Positions 1 through 9,948 are shown, counted from the first letter of the stretch. The stretch: DNA of 64,000 bases from Jeotgalibacillus sp. S-D1 (GCF_004358665.1 NZ_SMZR01000002.1:310001-374000); one strand, 5' to 3'. Made by a program: numbers and translations. Notes: generated from the letters alone by a model not told the origin.

Positions 1-3
1 AAA

Positions 4-34
4 CATAAAAAAGACAGCCAAATAACGGCTGTCT
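4..34 (-). terminator. Rho-independent terminator of the small membrane protein gene
   Basis: An 8-bp stem AGACAGCC/GGCTGTCT (12-19 with 27-34) is followed on the minus strand by a T-rich tract. It lies 14 bases past the stop of the gene at 48-323. Confidence 0.85.
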
Positions 35-47
35 GAATGAAAAAACT

Positions 48-323
48 CTAATCCATCCTAATAAAGGATGATGACAAAGATGTATAAAATGCAGTAATAA
101 TAAGCATAAAGGGAAAAATGAACGTCTTTACATCTTTACTATTGGCTGTTATTTTTTCCCACACAACCAGCAAGAGACCTGCACAAAAAATTACCACCAA
201 TAGAAGAATTGAGCCTTTTTGAATACTATACCCTCCTAAAAGCGCAATATGATAGGTGAGAATTCCTGTAAGAAGCGTTAATACCATTATTAAAATACCA
301 AGCAACCGTTCTTTTGACATCAT
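48..323 (-). CDS. Small three-helix membrane protein, function unknown
   Basis: The product is about 91 residues and consists almost wholly of three hydrophobic segments, roughly residues 5-25, 35-55 and 65-85, with a short charged loop between the last two. I chose the ATG at 323 rather than an upstream in-frame ATG at 353. The sequence AGGAAAAGGGG lies just 5' of 323, while the extra N-terminal residues would be strongly basic and overlap that ribosome binding site. The gene has its own terminator. It resembles small Bacillus membrane proteins of unknown function (possibly DUF3953-like), but I cannot place it firmly in a family. Confidence 0.6.
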   Translation of the reverse strand: MMSKERLLGILIMVLTLLTGILTYHIALLGGYSIQKGSILLLVVIFCAGLLLVVWEKITANSKDVKTFIFPFMLIITAFYTSLSSSFIRMD

Positions 324-457
324 CCTGCCCCTTTTCCTACTACCTTTTTCCAAACGAACAAATTTCCTTATAAATACAAATATATCTTATATTAACATAT
401 AACAAACGATTTTTTAGATAGATTCATAACCTTCTGTTTCTGCGCTGCATCTCTATA

Positions 458-490
458 CAAAAACCCCTCCTGACGGGCAGAAGGGGTTTT
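458..490 (-). terminator. Terminator of the amidohydrolase operon
   Basis: The 9-bp stem AAAACCCCT/AGGGGTTTT (460-468 with 482-490) has a GC-rich loop and ends in a T tract on the minus strand. It lies just past the stop codon of the amidohydrolase at 501. Confidence 0.85.
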
Positions 491-500
491 CTTGCATCAT

Positions 501-2126
501 TTACAATGAATGAGCAAAAAGATTTTCGTACAGAACTTCTCCATTAATCATTGTCATATCAACCTGAATATCCTTTATTTTTTCTTTATCAGCAGACAGG
601 ATGCTTTCATTTAACACAACCAGATCCGCAAATTTTCCAGCTTCCAGACTCCCTTTTACCTTTTCATCGAAGCTGGCATAGGCACCATAATATGTATAGG
701 CCCTGATAGCTTCTAAGATTTCCACCTGCTGAGCTGTGCCGACTGCCTGTCCACTTCTGCTTTTTCGGTTGACTGCAGCATGGATGCCCAGCAGCGGATC
801 ACATGAGACTACGGGTGAATCTGAAGCAAAGGCAGATGGAATACCAGCATCAATGTAATCCCGGGCAGGATACATCACTTCCACTCTTTTCCCGTAATGC
901 TTAAGATAAGCATCGCCATTCACATACATGAAAGCGGGATTTGGTACAATGACCACGTCCAGCTCATTCATGCGTTTTTGCAGATCACGTGAAGCGATCC
1001 CCGCATGTTCAATGCGGTGACGATGATTAGCCCGGGGGTTTTTGGCTAAAGCATGTTCAATGCAATCGAGCACCATTTCAATTGCACGGTCCCCCTGAGC
1101 ATGGGCGGTTAACTGGTATCCTTTGTCATGGGCTTCACCCAGGATGGTATTCAGTTCGGGCTGGCTGAAATATTGGATGCCATAATCTTCGGGATCACTT
1201 GTATACGGCTCTCTCGTCGCGATTGTCGGTCCAGTGCTGCTTCCATCTGTAAACAGCTTGGCCGGACCAATTTTAAAGCGTTCATCACCTGTTCCTGTCA
1301 CAATTCCTGCATCGACCATTGTTCGGATAAAGGATGTTGAATCGGTCAAGGATCCGATCATGGCATACACGCGGACCTTTATCTCCCCAGCGTTTATTCC
1401 CTCTTCCATTACCGATAAAATTTCCGGACCCGATCCATAGCCTCCAGCATCGTGTATGCTTGTAATTCCAGCTTTGACAAATTCATCAGATGCAAGTTTC
1501 ATCGCCTCTTTAAGCTCCGTTTTATTAAAAGCAGCTACTTTAAACAGGTTCATATGTGCAGTTTCTATCAATTTTCCTGTTAAACGGCCGAAACCATCTT
1601 TTTCGATTAGACCGCCAGGGGGATCATCTGATTGATTGTGAATGCCTGCAAGCTCAAGTGCTTTACTGTTGGCGATAGAAGTATGATTGCACCCTCTTAT
1701 AATGACGATCGGATGATCGGTTGAGACTAAATCAAGTTCTTCTCTTGTAGGAAAACGATCTTCTTCGATTTCATGCTCATTGAACCCCCATGCCCGCACC
1801 CATTCTCCCTTTTTGGTTGCAGCGGCCTTCTCTTTTAAATCCGCAAAAATATCCTGGAGTGAATGGATATGCGGTGCAATACAGCTGACGCCCAACAGGT
1901 TTGTGCCATAGATGGTAAGATGCAGATGAGCATCAACAAAGCCCGGCAGACATGATCTCCCCTTCAAATCAATAACCTGGGTTTTATCATCAGACAAATC
2001 ATCAATTTCCCCGTTTGTACCTGTTGCCAGTATTTTATTGTCTTTTACTGCCACTGCCTCATGGATTTGATTAGCAGGATCGACCGTGATCACTTCGCCA
2101 TTTCGCAGAATAATGTCTGCTTTCAT
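501..2126 (-). CDS. YtcJ-like amidohydrolase (amidohydrolase family 3)
   Basis: This 541-residue protein has the layout of cytosolic metal-dependent amidohydrolases of the YtcJ group. It has an N-terminal beta-sandwich, the metal-binding VDAHLHL at residues 64-70, a mid-protein THAQGD-like and HRIEHAG pair of histidine motifs, and a late FASDSPV motif carrying the catalytic Asp. Family members cleave amide or formamide bonds; the substrate here is not evident. It is the last gene of a minus-strand operon behind a sodium symporter, a DUF3311 protein and an N-carbamoylase-like hydrolase, so uptake and cleavage of an amide, ureide or hydantoin-type nitrogen compound is a reasonable inference. 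The start ATG has a good GGAAGGAG site 8 bases upstream. Confidence 0.85.
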   Translation of the reverse strand: MKADIILRNGEVITVDPANQIHEAVAVKDNKILATGTNGEIDDLSDDKTQVIDLKGRSCLPGFVDAHLHLTIYGTNLLGVSCIAPHIHSLQDIFADLKEKAAATKKGEWVRAWGFNEHEIEEDRFPTREELDLVSTDHPIVIIRGCNHTSIANSKALELAGIHNQSDDPPGGLIEKDGFGRLTGKLIETAHMNLFKVAAFNKTELKEAMKLASDEFVKAGITSIHDAGGYGSGPEILSVMEEGINAGEIKVRVYAMIGSLTDSTSFIRTMVDAGIVTGTGDERFKIGPAKLFTDGSSTGPTIATREPYTSDPEDYGIQYFSQPELNTILGEAHDKGYQLTAHAQGDRAIEMVLDCIEHALAKNPRANHRHRIEHAGIASRDLQKRMNELDVVIVPNPAFMYVNGDAYLKHYGKRVEVMYPARDYIDAGIPSAFASDSPVVSCDPLLGIHAAVNRKSRSGQAVGTAQQVEILEAIRAYTYYGAYASFDEKVKGSLEAGKFADLVVLNESILSADKEKIKDIQVDMTMINGEVLYENLFAHSL

Positions 2127-2164
2127 GGAATCACTCCTTCCAATTTGCTGCTTGAGTGCTTGCC

Positions 2165-3631
2165 TTAAGAAGCACGGATATAATCTTCCACTTCAGCGTT
2201 TACCTGTTTTTTAGTGAGCAGGCTGACAACAATGGTGATGACAATGTTTGCAGCCAGGCCCAGAATTCCCGCATGAATTTCAAACGGAGTCGTAACCACC
2301 ACAAGCTGAAAATAGAAATTAAGCGCGGTTCCAACAACAAGCCCTGCGACAACACCCGTAGCTGTCGCTCTTCTCCAGAAGAGGGCGCTGTACACACCGG
2401 GAGCAAACTGCACGATGGCTCCATAAGCGCCAAGCAGCAGCGCAACCAATCCCTGGCCGCCAAAAATCGTGATAAAATAAGCTAGTCCCCCTATAATAAA
2501 TACGCCAACACGCATAATAAGAAGTACTGTTTTATCCGATAAATCACCCCATATATTCCGCACAATGCCGTCTGTTGTCTCTAAAGATGCACTATGGGTG
2601 ATGGCATCGGCTGATGACATGGCAGCTGCCAAAGCCCCCGCTCCAACAAGCCCGTAGACCCACCCAGGCAAATTCATGACCGTGGTGATCAGAAAAGGCA
2701 ATACGGTATCAGGGCTGTCCAGCATCCCTGGATCGACTACTCCTTTTGCGGCAAAACCAACAAGAAGCAGAGGAATCAGGAAAAGTGCAAATACCGGATA
2801 AACCAGAACCGTTTTCTTAATCGTTTTCGCATCTGACGCATAGGACTTGGAAAACAGATGCGGCCACATGAGAAATCCGATGACAGAAACCAGGATCGTG
2901 GTGGTAAATGAAACCTTCCCCATATTCGATCCTTCAGCGCCAACCTGCAGAAATTCTGGTGTTTCCGTAACAATATTGGTAAACATACCTCCCACTGAGT
3001 CATGCAGTTGGTTTACAATGGCCAGGCCGACTACCCATGAGATTACAATCATCAGCAGCCCCTGAAATACATCCGACCAGGCAGCTGCTCTCAAGCCGCC
3101 AGTGGCTACATAAATTACGACGATGCCATAAGCTAATAACCCGCCCAGCCAAAAAGGAATTCTGCCCTCTGTCATGATATTAAAAATATGGGCCATTCCG
3201 GTTAATTGAGTCGCCAAATACTGGATGGAAGCAAGCAGTGCAATGAGTCCGACAATCATAGCGAGCACTTTACTCTGATAACGCTGCTTCAAAAAAGCTG
3301 ATACGGTATATAACTTATGCTTTTGACCGATTTTCCCGATTTTCGGACCGATAATATACCACGGAAGAATGGCAAAAGCAGTATAAATGATGATATAGAA
3401 TGCCGGGGCACCCTTTTCATACGCCCAGCCTGGGGCTCCCAAAAAGGAAAACGCACTGAATACTGCGCCGCCCATTAAGAACCACATGACCACAAGCCCC
3501 AGCTTTCCTCCTGCTACTGCAAATTCATCCAATGAGCTTGAATCTTTTCCTCTTCCTGCTAAAACACCAATAAGAAGAGCAATAACCAAATAACCGATCA
3601 TAATAACTAATGCGATTTGCCAATGGGGCAT
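2165..3631 (-). CDS. Sodium:solute symporter (SSS family)
   Basis: A 488-residue integral membrane protein with about 13 transmembrane segments and the SSS-family signature region (LVGAGALAAAMSSADA near residue 330). It probably imports the substrate of the neighbouring hydrolases by Na+ co-transport. The start ATG overlaps the stop of the upstream DUF3311 gene (TAATG), and AGGAAGGTG precedes it, so translation is coupled. SSS symporters with a small DUF3311 partner form a recurring pair in Bacillaceae (YhjB/YhjC in B. subtilis). The substrate cannot be read from the sequence. Confidence 0.88.
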   Translation of the reverse strand: MPHWQIALVIMIGYLVIALLIGVLAGRGKDSSSLDEFAVAGGKLGLVVMWFLMGGAVFSAFSFLGAPGWAYEKGAPAFYIIIYTAFAILPWYIIGPKIGKIGQKHKLYTVSAFLKQRYQSKVLAMIVGLIALLASIQYLATQLTGMAHIFNIMTEGRIPFWLGGLLAYGIVVIYVATGGLRAAAWSDVFQGLLMIVISWVVGLAIVNQLHDSVGGMFTNIVTETPEFLQVGAEGSNMGKVSFTTTILVSVIGFLMWPHLFSKSYASDAKTIKKTVLVYPVFALFLIPLLLVGFAAKGVVDPGMLDSPDTVLPFLITTVMNLPGWVYGLVGAGALAAAMSSADAITHSASLETTDGIVRNIWGDLSDKTVLLIMRVGVFIIGGLAYFITIFGGQGLVALLLGAYGAIVQFAPGVYSALFWRRATATGVVAGLVVGTALNFYFQLVVVTTPFEIHAGILGLAANIVITIVVSLLTKKQVNAEVEDYIRAS

Positions 3632-3852
3632 TACTGATCACCTTCCTCTCTGTTAGCCGGGTCTATCTGGTAAATAAATAACAGCGCTGTAAACGTGATT
3701 AAAATCCAAAGAATCGCCCAAAAAAATGAAAAAGGCAAACCAAATACGAGAGGTGTAGCCCGGTTCCCAATTTCTGATAACGGAAAGATCAGCATAAGAA
3801 AAGGAATTGTTACTGTAATACAATAGATGGCCGTAAATTTCCGTTTACTCAT
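3631..3852 (-). CDS. DUF3311 small membrane protein, partner of the symporter
   Basis: A 73-residue protein with two hydrophobic helices (about residues 8-25 and 37-58) and a polar tail, the pattern of DUF3311/YhjC proteins encoded directly before SSS symporters. The longer reading frame (to 4005) overlaps the upstream hydrolase by 161 bases and its extra part is not family-like. I therefore start at the ATG at 3852, which overlaps the upstream stop by 8 bases. It shares one base with the symporter start. It is presumably an accessory subunit of the transporter, but no function has been shown for the family that I know of. Confidence 0.75.
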   Translation of the reverse strand: MSKRKFTAIYCITVTIPFLMLIFPLSEIGNRATPLVFGLPFSFFWAILWILITFTALLFIYQIDPANREEGDQ

Positions 3853-5131
3853 GGGACACACGTCCATCTGCCCGGCTGTTTTCATTCGTACTTTCAGCAG
3901 CCATTTTAACGATGGTTCTATACAGAAGATCCGTTCCCAACGCGATATCTTCAGGGGAGGAATATTCTTTTGGATTATGGCTGATCCCGGCCTTCGAACG
4001 GACAAAAATCATTCCATAATCACAGACATACGACATGGCCAGAGAGTCATGGAACGGTCCGCTCATTAATTCAGGGGGCTGCAGATTCATTTCTTTGCTT
4101 TCTGCACGCATGATATCCATGATTTTTTCACTGCAGAACCGCGGCTCATTTCTGGTATCTTCCCTTATGTTATACGTTAAGCCATTTTCATTTGAAACTT
4201 CGTCAAGCTCTCTATGTAAGGCATTTTCAATTTCGTCCCTGCGTTTTTCATCTATGTCTCTCAAATCAACAGTAAATGTTACTTTTTCCGGTATAATATT
4301 TCTGGAATCCGGAAAAACTTCCAGGTTTCCGACTGTTCCAACTGTTGGAGCCCCGGGGATTTCCTTAACCAGTTCGTTCAGCTTGATAATTACTTTGGCT
4401 GCACCAACAAGGGCATCCTGGCGCATGGGCATTGGCACAGACCCTGCATGACCGGCAAGACCCGTTAATTCAACTGTCAGCCATAACGGTCCTGAGATGC
4501 CTGTCACAATCCCAACGGCTTCACCTTTATCCTCGAGAACCGGTCCCTGTTCAATATGAAGCTCCAAAAAAGATGAAATACGTGACGTGTCATATTCGGA
4601 TTCCTTGAACTTATCAGGATTGCAGCCAAATTCCAGTAAAGCCTCTTTTCTGCTTACACCATTTTTATCCTTGCGCTCGAGCTCCCCGTCCTCAAGCCTG
4701 CCAAGTATTCCTCTTACGCCAAACAGCCCCTTATTAAATCTGCTGCCCTCCTCGTCCGCGAAGGCTGCAAGCTCGATGGCAAGCGACGGTGTCAGGTTGT
4801 TTTCTTTCATGGTCTGAAGCGCCTCCAAACCCCCGAGCACGCCAATCGCCCCGTCAAATCTTCCACCGTAAGGCTGAGAGTCGATATGGGAGCCCACCAT
4901 GAGAATTTTCTGGTCAGCTGTTTCCGCTGCATCCCATCTGCCAATCAAATTTCCAAAATCATCTATTCTCGCAGTTAATCCTATTTCTTCCATCCATCCT
5001 TTTACCTTCAAAACCGCTTCCTTATCTTCTTTTGAATGAGCCAGCCGTGAAACACCGGTCTCACCTATTTTTCCAATCTTGGCTAATTCACTGATTCTGC
5101 CATTTAAACGTTCTGCATTTATTTTCAGCAT
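3845..5131 (-). CDS. M20-family N-carbamoyl-amino-acid hydrolase / allantoate amidohydrolase
   Basis: A 428-residue cytosolic metallo-hydrolase of the AmaB/HyuC/AllC group. The metal ligands are visible: H82 and D93 in the GSHIDSQPYGGRFDGA segment, E127/E128 in FADEEGSRF, H192 in LELHIEQGP, and a late GISHNPKEYSS motif. Family members remove a carbamoyl or ureido group from N-carbamoyl amino acids, allantoate or ureidoglycine, using two Mn/Zn ions and a dimerisation domain. It is the first gene of the operon, followed by the DUF3311 protein, the SSS symporter and the YtcJ-like amidohydrolase. Which ureide is used cannot be told from sequence alone. Confidence 0.85.
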   Translation of the reverse strand: MLKINAERLNGRISELAKIGKIGETGVSRLAHSKEDKEAVLKVKGWMEEIGLTARIDDFGNLIGRWDAAETADQKILMVGSHIDSQPYGGRFDGAIGVLGGLEALQTMKENNLTPSLAIELAAFADEEGSRFNKGLFGVRGILGRLEDGELERKDKNGVSRKEALLEFGCNPDKFKESEYDTSRISSFLELHIEQGPVLEDKGEAVGIVTGISGPLWLTVELTGLAGHAGSVPMPMRQDALVGAAKVIIKLNELVKEIPGAPTVGTVGNLEVFPDSRNIIPEKVTFTVDLRDIDEKRRDEIENALHRELDEVSNENGLTYNIREDTRNEPRFCSEKIMDIMRAESKEMNLQPPELMSGPFHDSLAMSYVCDYGMIFVRSKAGISHNPKEYSSPEDIALGTDLLYRTIVKMAAESTNENSRADGRVSHE

Positions 5132-5588
5132 CTTCTTGTTGCCTCCCTTAAAATAAACTTATTTAACGAGGTCCAATACGCTTTTATAGCCTGAATCTCT
5201 GCCCCCCTTTCGTCGATATGAGCCAGATAATCCATTCACTAGTACTCTCTTACTTAAGCTGATAGATTCAAAAAAAGCAGACTTTCAAAAACAATGAATA
5301 GAAAAATTATACTAAATATTCTGATTTTAATATAAGTAACAGGTTGTATAAAAATTAGGGCTAACGGTTAACACTGTGTCCAATAGAAGAGCAGCTCTTT
5401 CCCGAGTAAAAATAATGCAAGATTCATAGTTTCAATTATCGATCTGTTTTTCTATTTATATTTCACCCTCCTTCCCTCACTGAGTGGAAATATTTTCATC
5501 TACTTCAGGTAATAGTAGCACACTGGCTGATTGGCGTGAATCTTCGACAAAAAAAGAGATTGCGACAAATGTGTCTCAACTCTTCTAA

Positions 5589-5683
5589 CCGGTTCACTGC
5601 GCTTCAGGTGGACGCTTTCCGCAGGGACTTCGCTTGAGCCTCCTCAGATCCTGCAGGAGTCGCCACCTTCCGCTCCGTTCACC
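5589..5683 (-). repeat. GC-rich foldback intergenic repeat, copy A (short form)
   Basis: Read on the minus strand, this contains the family landmarks GCGGAAGGTGGCGACTCCTG and GCGGAAAGCGTCCACC, with GTGAACC at the end. It is shorter (95 bp) than the other three copies because the central arm is reduced. It lies downstream of the araC-type gene terminator and is oriented opposite to copies B, C and D. Confidence 0.7.
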
Positions 5684-5694
5684 TCATCTTTACA

Positions 5695-5745
5695 ATTAAA
5701 ATAGGCTCAATTCACATAACTTTTGGAGTTATGTGAATTGAGCCT
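5695..5745 (-). terminator. Terminator of the AraC-type regulator gene
   Basis: A perfect 19-bp inverted repeat (5703-5721 with 5727-5745, loop of 5) ends in ATTTTAAT on the minus strand. It lies 18 bases past the stop of the regulator gene. Confidence 0.85.
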
Positions 5746-5763
5746 CTGTTCTTAATGAATAGC

Positions 5764-6642
5764 TTAATTTACTTTCTTTTTGACAGGTATCCAAATTTCA
5801 CTTCGAAAAGCCTCAGATGTTGTATCTTTGTCTGCATTCCATAATATTTCCGGCCCCTCCACCTGTTCGAAGCCTGAGGAAGGGAACCATTCAGAATAAA
5901 TACGTCCCCACACATCCTGCAGGGCTCCCGGAAATTTCCCAACCGCTTCAAATACAGCCCAGGTGCACGCGGAAACGTCCAGGGAGGAGTAGCGGGCCGG
6001 ACACTCTTTATTCGTGGCCACACCTATATAATGATCAAGCTCGCCTCTTCCCTCCATCCTTCCCTCGGAAAAATTCGTTGAGGCACTTATAAATCCGGCA
6101 GGGACTACATTAGAAAGCATCTTCAACTCCTCAATCATTGTATGATCCAAACGATTCCACATAGCAGCAATCTCGTGATTTACTCCGTGAAAAATGAGCG
6201 TAACTCTTTTTTTCAACCCTATTATTCGAAACGCCTCTTTTTCTTCAATTCGGTAATTCATTTCTTCTCCCCCTTTAATTGTCAGCTGGAAAGTCATTTT
6301 TGGATATGCTTTTAACGATTGCCCTTTTTTCCTGGCTTCTGATGGAGTCACGCCATGCAGAATTTGAAAGGCTCTTGTAAATGAATCGGGCGAACTATAT
6401 CCGTATTTAAGTGCGATATCGATCACTCTCATATTGCCTGAGTTTAAGTCAATCGCAGCAAGCGTCAGGCGTCTGCGGCGAATATACTCTGTCAGCGTAA
6501 CGCCGGCCAGAAAAGAAAACATTCTTTTAAAATGATATTCTGAGCAATAAGCAAGCCTTGCAGCCTTTTTGATATCAATTTCTTCCTTCAGATTATCTTC
6601 TATATAACTTAATGCTTCATTCATGTTTCCAAGTGTCTCCAT
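5764..6642 (-). CDS. AraC-family regulator with C-terminal GyrI-like ligand-binding domain
   Basis: A 292-residue protein. Residues about 8-105 form a two-helix-turn-helix AraC DNA-binding unit ([15 protein letters not shown], then [17 protein letters not shown]). Residues about 127-290 match the GyrI-like effector-binding fold, as in Rob- and SoxS-like multidrug sensors. The DNA-binding part is at the N terminus, as in B. subtilis YdeE-type regulators. AGGAGGT lies 8 bases before the ATG. It is divergent from the FUSC-type membrane protein gene 200 bp away, so it may control that gene. That link is inferred from position only. Confidence 0.85.
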   Translation of the reverse strand: METLGNMNEALSYIEDNLKEEIDIKKAARLAYCSEYHFKRMFSFLAGVTLTEYIRRRRLTLAAIDLNSGNMRVIDIALKYGYSSPDSFTRAFQILHGVTPSEARKKGQSLKAYPKMTFQLTIKGGEEMNYRIEEKEAFRIIGLKKRVTLIFHGVNHEIAAMWNRLDHTMIEELKMLSNVVPAGFISASTNFSEGRMEGRGELDHYIGVATNKECPARYSSLDVSACTWAVFEAVGKFPGALQDVWGRIYSEWFPSSGFEQVEGPEILWNADKDTTSEAFRSEIWIPVKKKVN

Positions 6643-6726
6643 TGATCGACCTCCTGTTCATCAATAGAATATCAGTTGAGGAAAGGCAATACCCGACTTT
6701 TCCTGTACAATTATGCAGGTGTGGTT

Positions 6727-6754
6727 TTGCTTGGCAGGCAAATAAATATATACT
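6727..6754 (+). promoter_or_regulatory. Candidate sigma-A promoter for the FUSC/kinase pair
   Basis: TTGCTT (6727-6732) and TATACT (6749-6754) are separated by 16 bases, about 90 bases before the ribosome binding site of the FUSC gene. It is a weak match and has not been tested. Confidence 0.3.
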
Positions 6755-6846
6755 TATTATCTAAAATGATATTTTAATTTAAAAGGATACTTTAACGAGG
6801 ATAATCTTATAAATAATGATTATTCACAAAGAATGAGGTGATACAG

Positions 6847-9018
6847 GTGGCATATATTCAACTTACACAGCATTGGATGGGGAGGTTTTTAGCTTCTGAC
6901 CCCGGCCGTATCAGGCTGGACAAAGCGGCCAGAGCGACCGTCAGTTTAATGGTTTCATTATTTACCACACTGCTGATCATGCGCGCAACAGGCCACACCC
7001 TGATCACACCCGCCATTGTATCCGGCATGATCGGAATGCTGGGAATTATGATTGTGATGGATAATACGAAGAAAAAGATGAAACGGACGACGCTTCTTCT
7101 TGGTGTCGCTGCCATGATTGGCATCACCATTGGTTCGTCCCTGGCAGGCAATGCCTATTATATAGACATTTTAATGGTTCTTAGTATTTTTAGCAGTTTT
7201 TATTTTACCCGTTACGGATCCCGGTATTTTTCTATTTTTATGATTACTTTTATGATGGTTTACCTGTCCTCCGTATTGACCCTGTCAAGCAGCCAGCTGC
7301 CCTGGTTTTTTATGGGCATATGGATTGGAGTTGGCTATACCTACGTGCTGAATTTCATTTTATTTCAACGGACCTCGAAAAACTTGAAGCAAAGCATTCG
7401 CTCCTTTCATTACCAGAGCAATCTGACATTTAATCTCCTGCTGCAGGGCATGCAGCGTAGGGATATGACAAAAAAGCAGAGAAAATCTCTTCAAAAAAAT
7501 GTACTGAGGCTCCGTGAATATGCAATTATTGTCTCCGGTTATATCAGAGATGAAGACGTGCAGGAGATGTGGCCGGGACTAAAACCAGCTCAGCTGAGAT
7601 TATACGTATTTGATACCGGCATGCTCATTGAAACGCTGACCGACTCCATGAGAAGTCTAAAAAAAGCAGAGGCACTCGAAATTGATGAAATCAGGCGTCT
7701 GTTGATATGGGTAACGAAATCTCTTCGTGATGCAAAGGTACTGGCTCCGCAATACGAGGAGCAAAATTTAGAAGAGGCGGAACAAGCAGTACAAATGCTT
7801 CGGATGCTCATTCTTGAATTGTTGGACAAGGAAGAACAGCCTAAAGGATGGGTCTTTTTAATACGGCGGATCGAATCGATTGCCAACCACGTGATTGAAG
7901 GAGCGATTACGATTCAGCAGTCTCTTCATTCGCCAAATAGACCGGATGACGAACCTGAAGAAGAAAAGGAAGAAATAGAGCAGAGTCCTCCCGCAGAAAA
8001 GGAGAAAAAGCTTAAGCCGTCTACAAAAAAAGCCTACCAGGCATTAATTGCCGGAATCCTTGCTATTATCATCGGTCAAATCATTTCCCCCGCCCAGCCA
8101 TATTGGGTTCTTTTAACGGCATTTCTTGTTTTGCTCGGAACAGAATCCATCGGCCGAATTTACACAAAAGGATTTCAGCGTTCGCTCGGAACAATTATTG
8201 GAGCGGTAATTGGCTTTGCGCTGGCAAAACTATTTTCCGGTCAATCTTTTATTGAAGTAATTCTTATCTTTTTAGTGGTATTTCTTGCGTTCTACCTTTT
8301 TACCGTTTCCTATACCTTAATGAGCATGTTTATTACGATGATGCTTGCCTTTATGTACGATATCTTACTTGGCGGGATCACCTTGTCCCTTATCACTGCA
8401 CGCGTCACCGATACCATCGCTGGAGCTGCGATCGCCCTCGGCGTATCTACGTTTGTATTTCCGAAGAAAACAAAAGCAAAAGTGGCTGAAAGCATTAATG
8501 AGTTTTTAACTGAACTTAAACCATATGTAACCGAGTATGTAAGAAGCTTCAGGGAAGAGGTGAATGTGAAGGAGCTGTCCGAAAGTGCGTTTGCATTGTC
8601 TCAAAAGCTCCAGGTAATAAGGGAAGAAGCTCAATCCCTTTATCAGCGGCCGGGATCGCCGACTCACAAAGAAATGACCCGGTGGTATACCGTTTTAACC
8701 GCCATTAATTACAATGCCAGACATTTGATTGCTTCTGCTTATCGCAAGAAATTTGAGTATCCGGAGGAATTGGTAGACGTATTTAAGAATATGGAAGAAA
8801 AGCTCGACCATAATATTGAAACCTTAATTCGAATGCTGAAAACGGCCGAACACGATGGACTGATGCACAGCCTTGACCATGAACGCGAACAAATTGAACG
8901 GCTTGCTCCCATTAGATCCGAGTCTCAGCGCGATCTGATTCACCACCTTTATTATGTATGGCGGATTAATCAATCGATCGAAGAATTAGGAAGGGAATTA
9001 GGTGCAGAAACCAAATAG
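6847..9018 (+). CDS. FUSC-family membrane protein (aromatic acid exporter-like)
   Basis: A ~723-residue protein with the duplicated layout of the FUSC/YccS/YhfK group. It has an N-terminal bundle of six hydrophobic helices (to about residue 170), a soluble helical part, an acidic low-complexity linker near 365-390 (PEEEKEEIEQSPPAEKEKK), a second six-helix bundle (about 400-545) and a helical cytoplasmic tail. Relatives export hydroxylated aromatic acids or similar compounds. I prefer the GTG at 6847 to the GTG at 6838, because GAGGTG ends 6 bases before it and would otherwise be the start codon itself. It is followed after 33 bases by an APH-like kinase gene. Confidence 0.82.
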   Translation: MAYIQLTQHWMGRFLASDPGRIRLDKAARATVSLMVSLFTTLLIMRATGHTLITPAIVSGMIGMLGIMIVMDNTKKKMKRTTLLLGVAAMIGITIGSSLAGNAYYIDILMVLSIFSSFYFTRYGSRYFSIFMITFMMVYLSSVLTLSSSQLPWFFMGIWIGVGYTYVLNFILFQRTSKNLKQSIRSFHYQSNLTFNLLLQGMQRRDMTKKQRKSLQKNVLRLREYAIIVSGYIRDEDVQEMWPGLKPAQLRLYVFDTGMLIETLTDSMRSLKKAEALEIDEIRRLLIWVTKSLRDAKVLAPQYEEQNLEEAEQAVQMLRMLILELLDKEEQPKGWVFLIRRIESIANHVIEGAITIQQSLHSPNRPDDEPEEEKEEIEQSPPAEKEKKLKPSTKKAYQALIAGILAIIIGQIISPAQPYWVLLTAFLVLLGTESIGRIYTKGFQRSLGTIIGAVIGFALAKLFSGQSFIEVILIFLVVFLAFYLFTVSYTLMSMFITMMLAFMYDILLGGITLSLITARVTDTIAGAAIALGVSTFVFPKKTKAKVAESINEFLTELKPYVTEYVRSFREEVNVKELSESAFALSQKLQVIREEAQSLYQRPGSPTHKEMTRWYTVLTAINYNARHLIASAYRKKFEYPEELVDVFKNMEEKLDHNIETLIRMLKTAEHDGLMHSLDHEREQIERLAPIRSESQRDLIHHLYYVWRINQSIEELGRELGAETK

Positions 9019-9051
9019 CACATTCTATTATTAAATCATGGAGGAGTTCAT

Positions 9052-9948
9052 ATGAAGCCTGCTGCGATGGAGTTTTTTACAAATAACATCAAAAGAAATT
9101 TTCCTGATTTCACCATAAACAAGGTAGAAATACTTGGAGAAGGCCAGATGAGTGTCGCACTCAAAGTCAATGACAGCTGGGTTTTTCGTTTTCCTAAAAA
9201 CGCAGCAGGTTCCGTGGACCTGGAAAAAGAAATAACTATGCTGCCGCTTTTAAGCCCTCATATTACAGCAGCTATACCTCAATTTACCTACATTGGAAAG
9301 CAGCAAAACGGTTTTTATTTTACCGGCTATCCCCTGCTGCCCGGCGTTATATTAGAAGAAGAGGGGTTTGAAGCACTGCCGGCTGATAAAAAGAACCATC
9401 TCATTGATCAGCTGGCAGGCTGTATAAGAGAAGTCCGTTCGTTCCCTGTGGATGTGGCAAAACAGGCTGGTGTCCCCCAATTTGATCCTGCTGCCGTTTT
9501 CACGGAATTGCACAAAGTGGTCCTGGAGCAGATCTTTCCTCTACTTGATAAACGCACCCAAAACTATGTTTCCTCGAGATTCAAAGCTTATTTCACAAAT
9601 CCTCATTACAAAGAATACATTCCTGCGCTCATCCATGCTGATTTATCACCGGATCATTACCTTGTTGATCCTAAAAGCAGCAGCCTTACGGGAATTATAG
9701 ATTTTGGAGATCTCAGAATCAGCGATCCAGACTACGAATATCTCTATATTCTGGAGGACTGCGGAATGGATTTCACCTCCAAGCTGCTGGCCCATAGCGG
9801 GGAAATCCATATAAAAGAACGATTGATGAAAATTTCCCTGTTCGTTACATTTGATCATTTACAGTATGTACTCCAGGGAATCAATCAGGGAAACAAGGCG
9901 TGGATCCAGGAAGGGCTGGATGAAATTAAGCGGGAGATGGAGTTCTGA
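9052..9948 (+). CDS. Aminoglycoside phosphotransferase-like kinase (APH family)
   Basis: A 298-residue protein with the protein-kinase-like APH fold. There is a nucleotide-binding N lobe (VALKVNDSWVFRFPK near residues 35-49), the catalytic HADLSPDH loop at 195-202 and the metal-binding IIDFGD at 215-220. APH-family enzymes phosphorylate aminoglycosides or small metabolites. Many chromosomal Bacillus members have no known substrate, so a resistance role should not be assumed. GGAGG precedes the ATG. It is probably co-transcribed with the FUSC gene. Confidence 0.82.
   Translation: MKPAAMEFFTNNIKRNFPDFTINKVEILGEGQMSVALKVNDSWVFRFPKNAAGSVDLEKEITMLPLLSPHITAAIPQFTYIGKQQNGFYFTGYPLLPGVILEEEGFEALPADKKNHLIDQLAGCIREVRSFPVDVAKQAGVPQFDPAAVFTELHKVVLEQIFPLLDKRTQNYVSSRFKAYFTNPHYKEYIPALIHADLSPDHYLVDPKSSSLTGIIDFGDLRISDPDYEYLYILEDCGMDFTSKLLAHSGEIHIKERLMKISLFVTFDHLQYVLQGINQGNKAWIQEGLDEIKREMEF

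Larger units (their letters stand above)
5132..5763. other. Intergenic region with two hairpins and repeat copy A
   Basis: No coding sequence is supported here. From 5132 to about 5545 it is AT-rich and must hold the promoter of the hydrolase operon, though I cannot pick one convincingly. A weak hairpin with a minus-strand T tract lies at 5546-5585. A GC-rich foldback repeat occupies 5589-5683 and a strong terminator 5695-5745. Confidence 0.6.

Noticed and set aside
9052-9948. Aminoglycoside resistance gene
   Set aside because: The APH fold is clear, but chromosomal Bacillus members are diverse and the substrate cannot be told. I keep the family name only.
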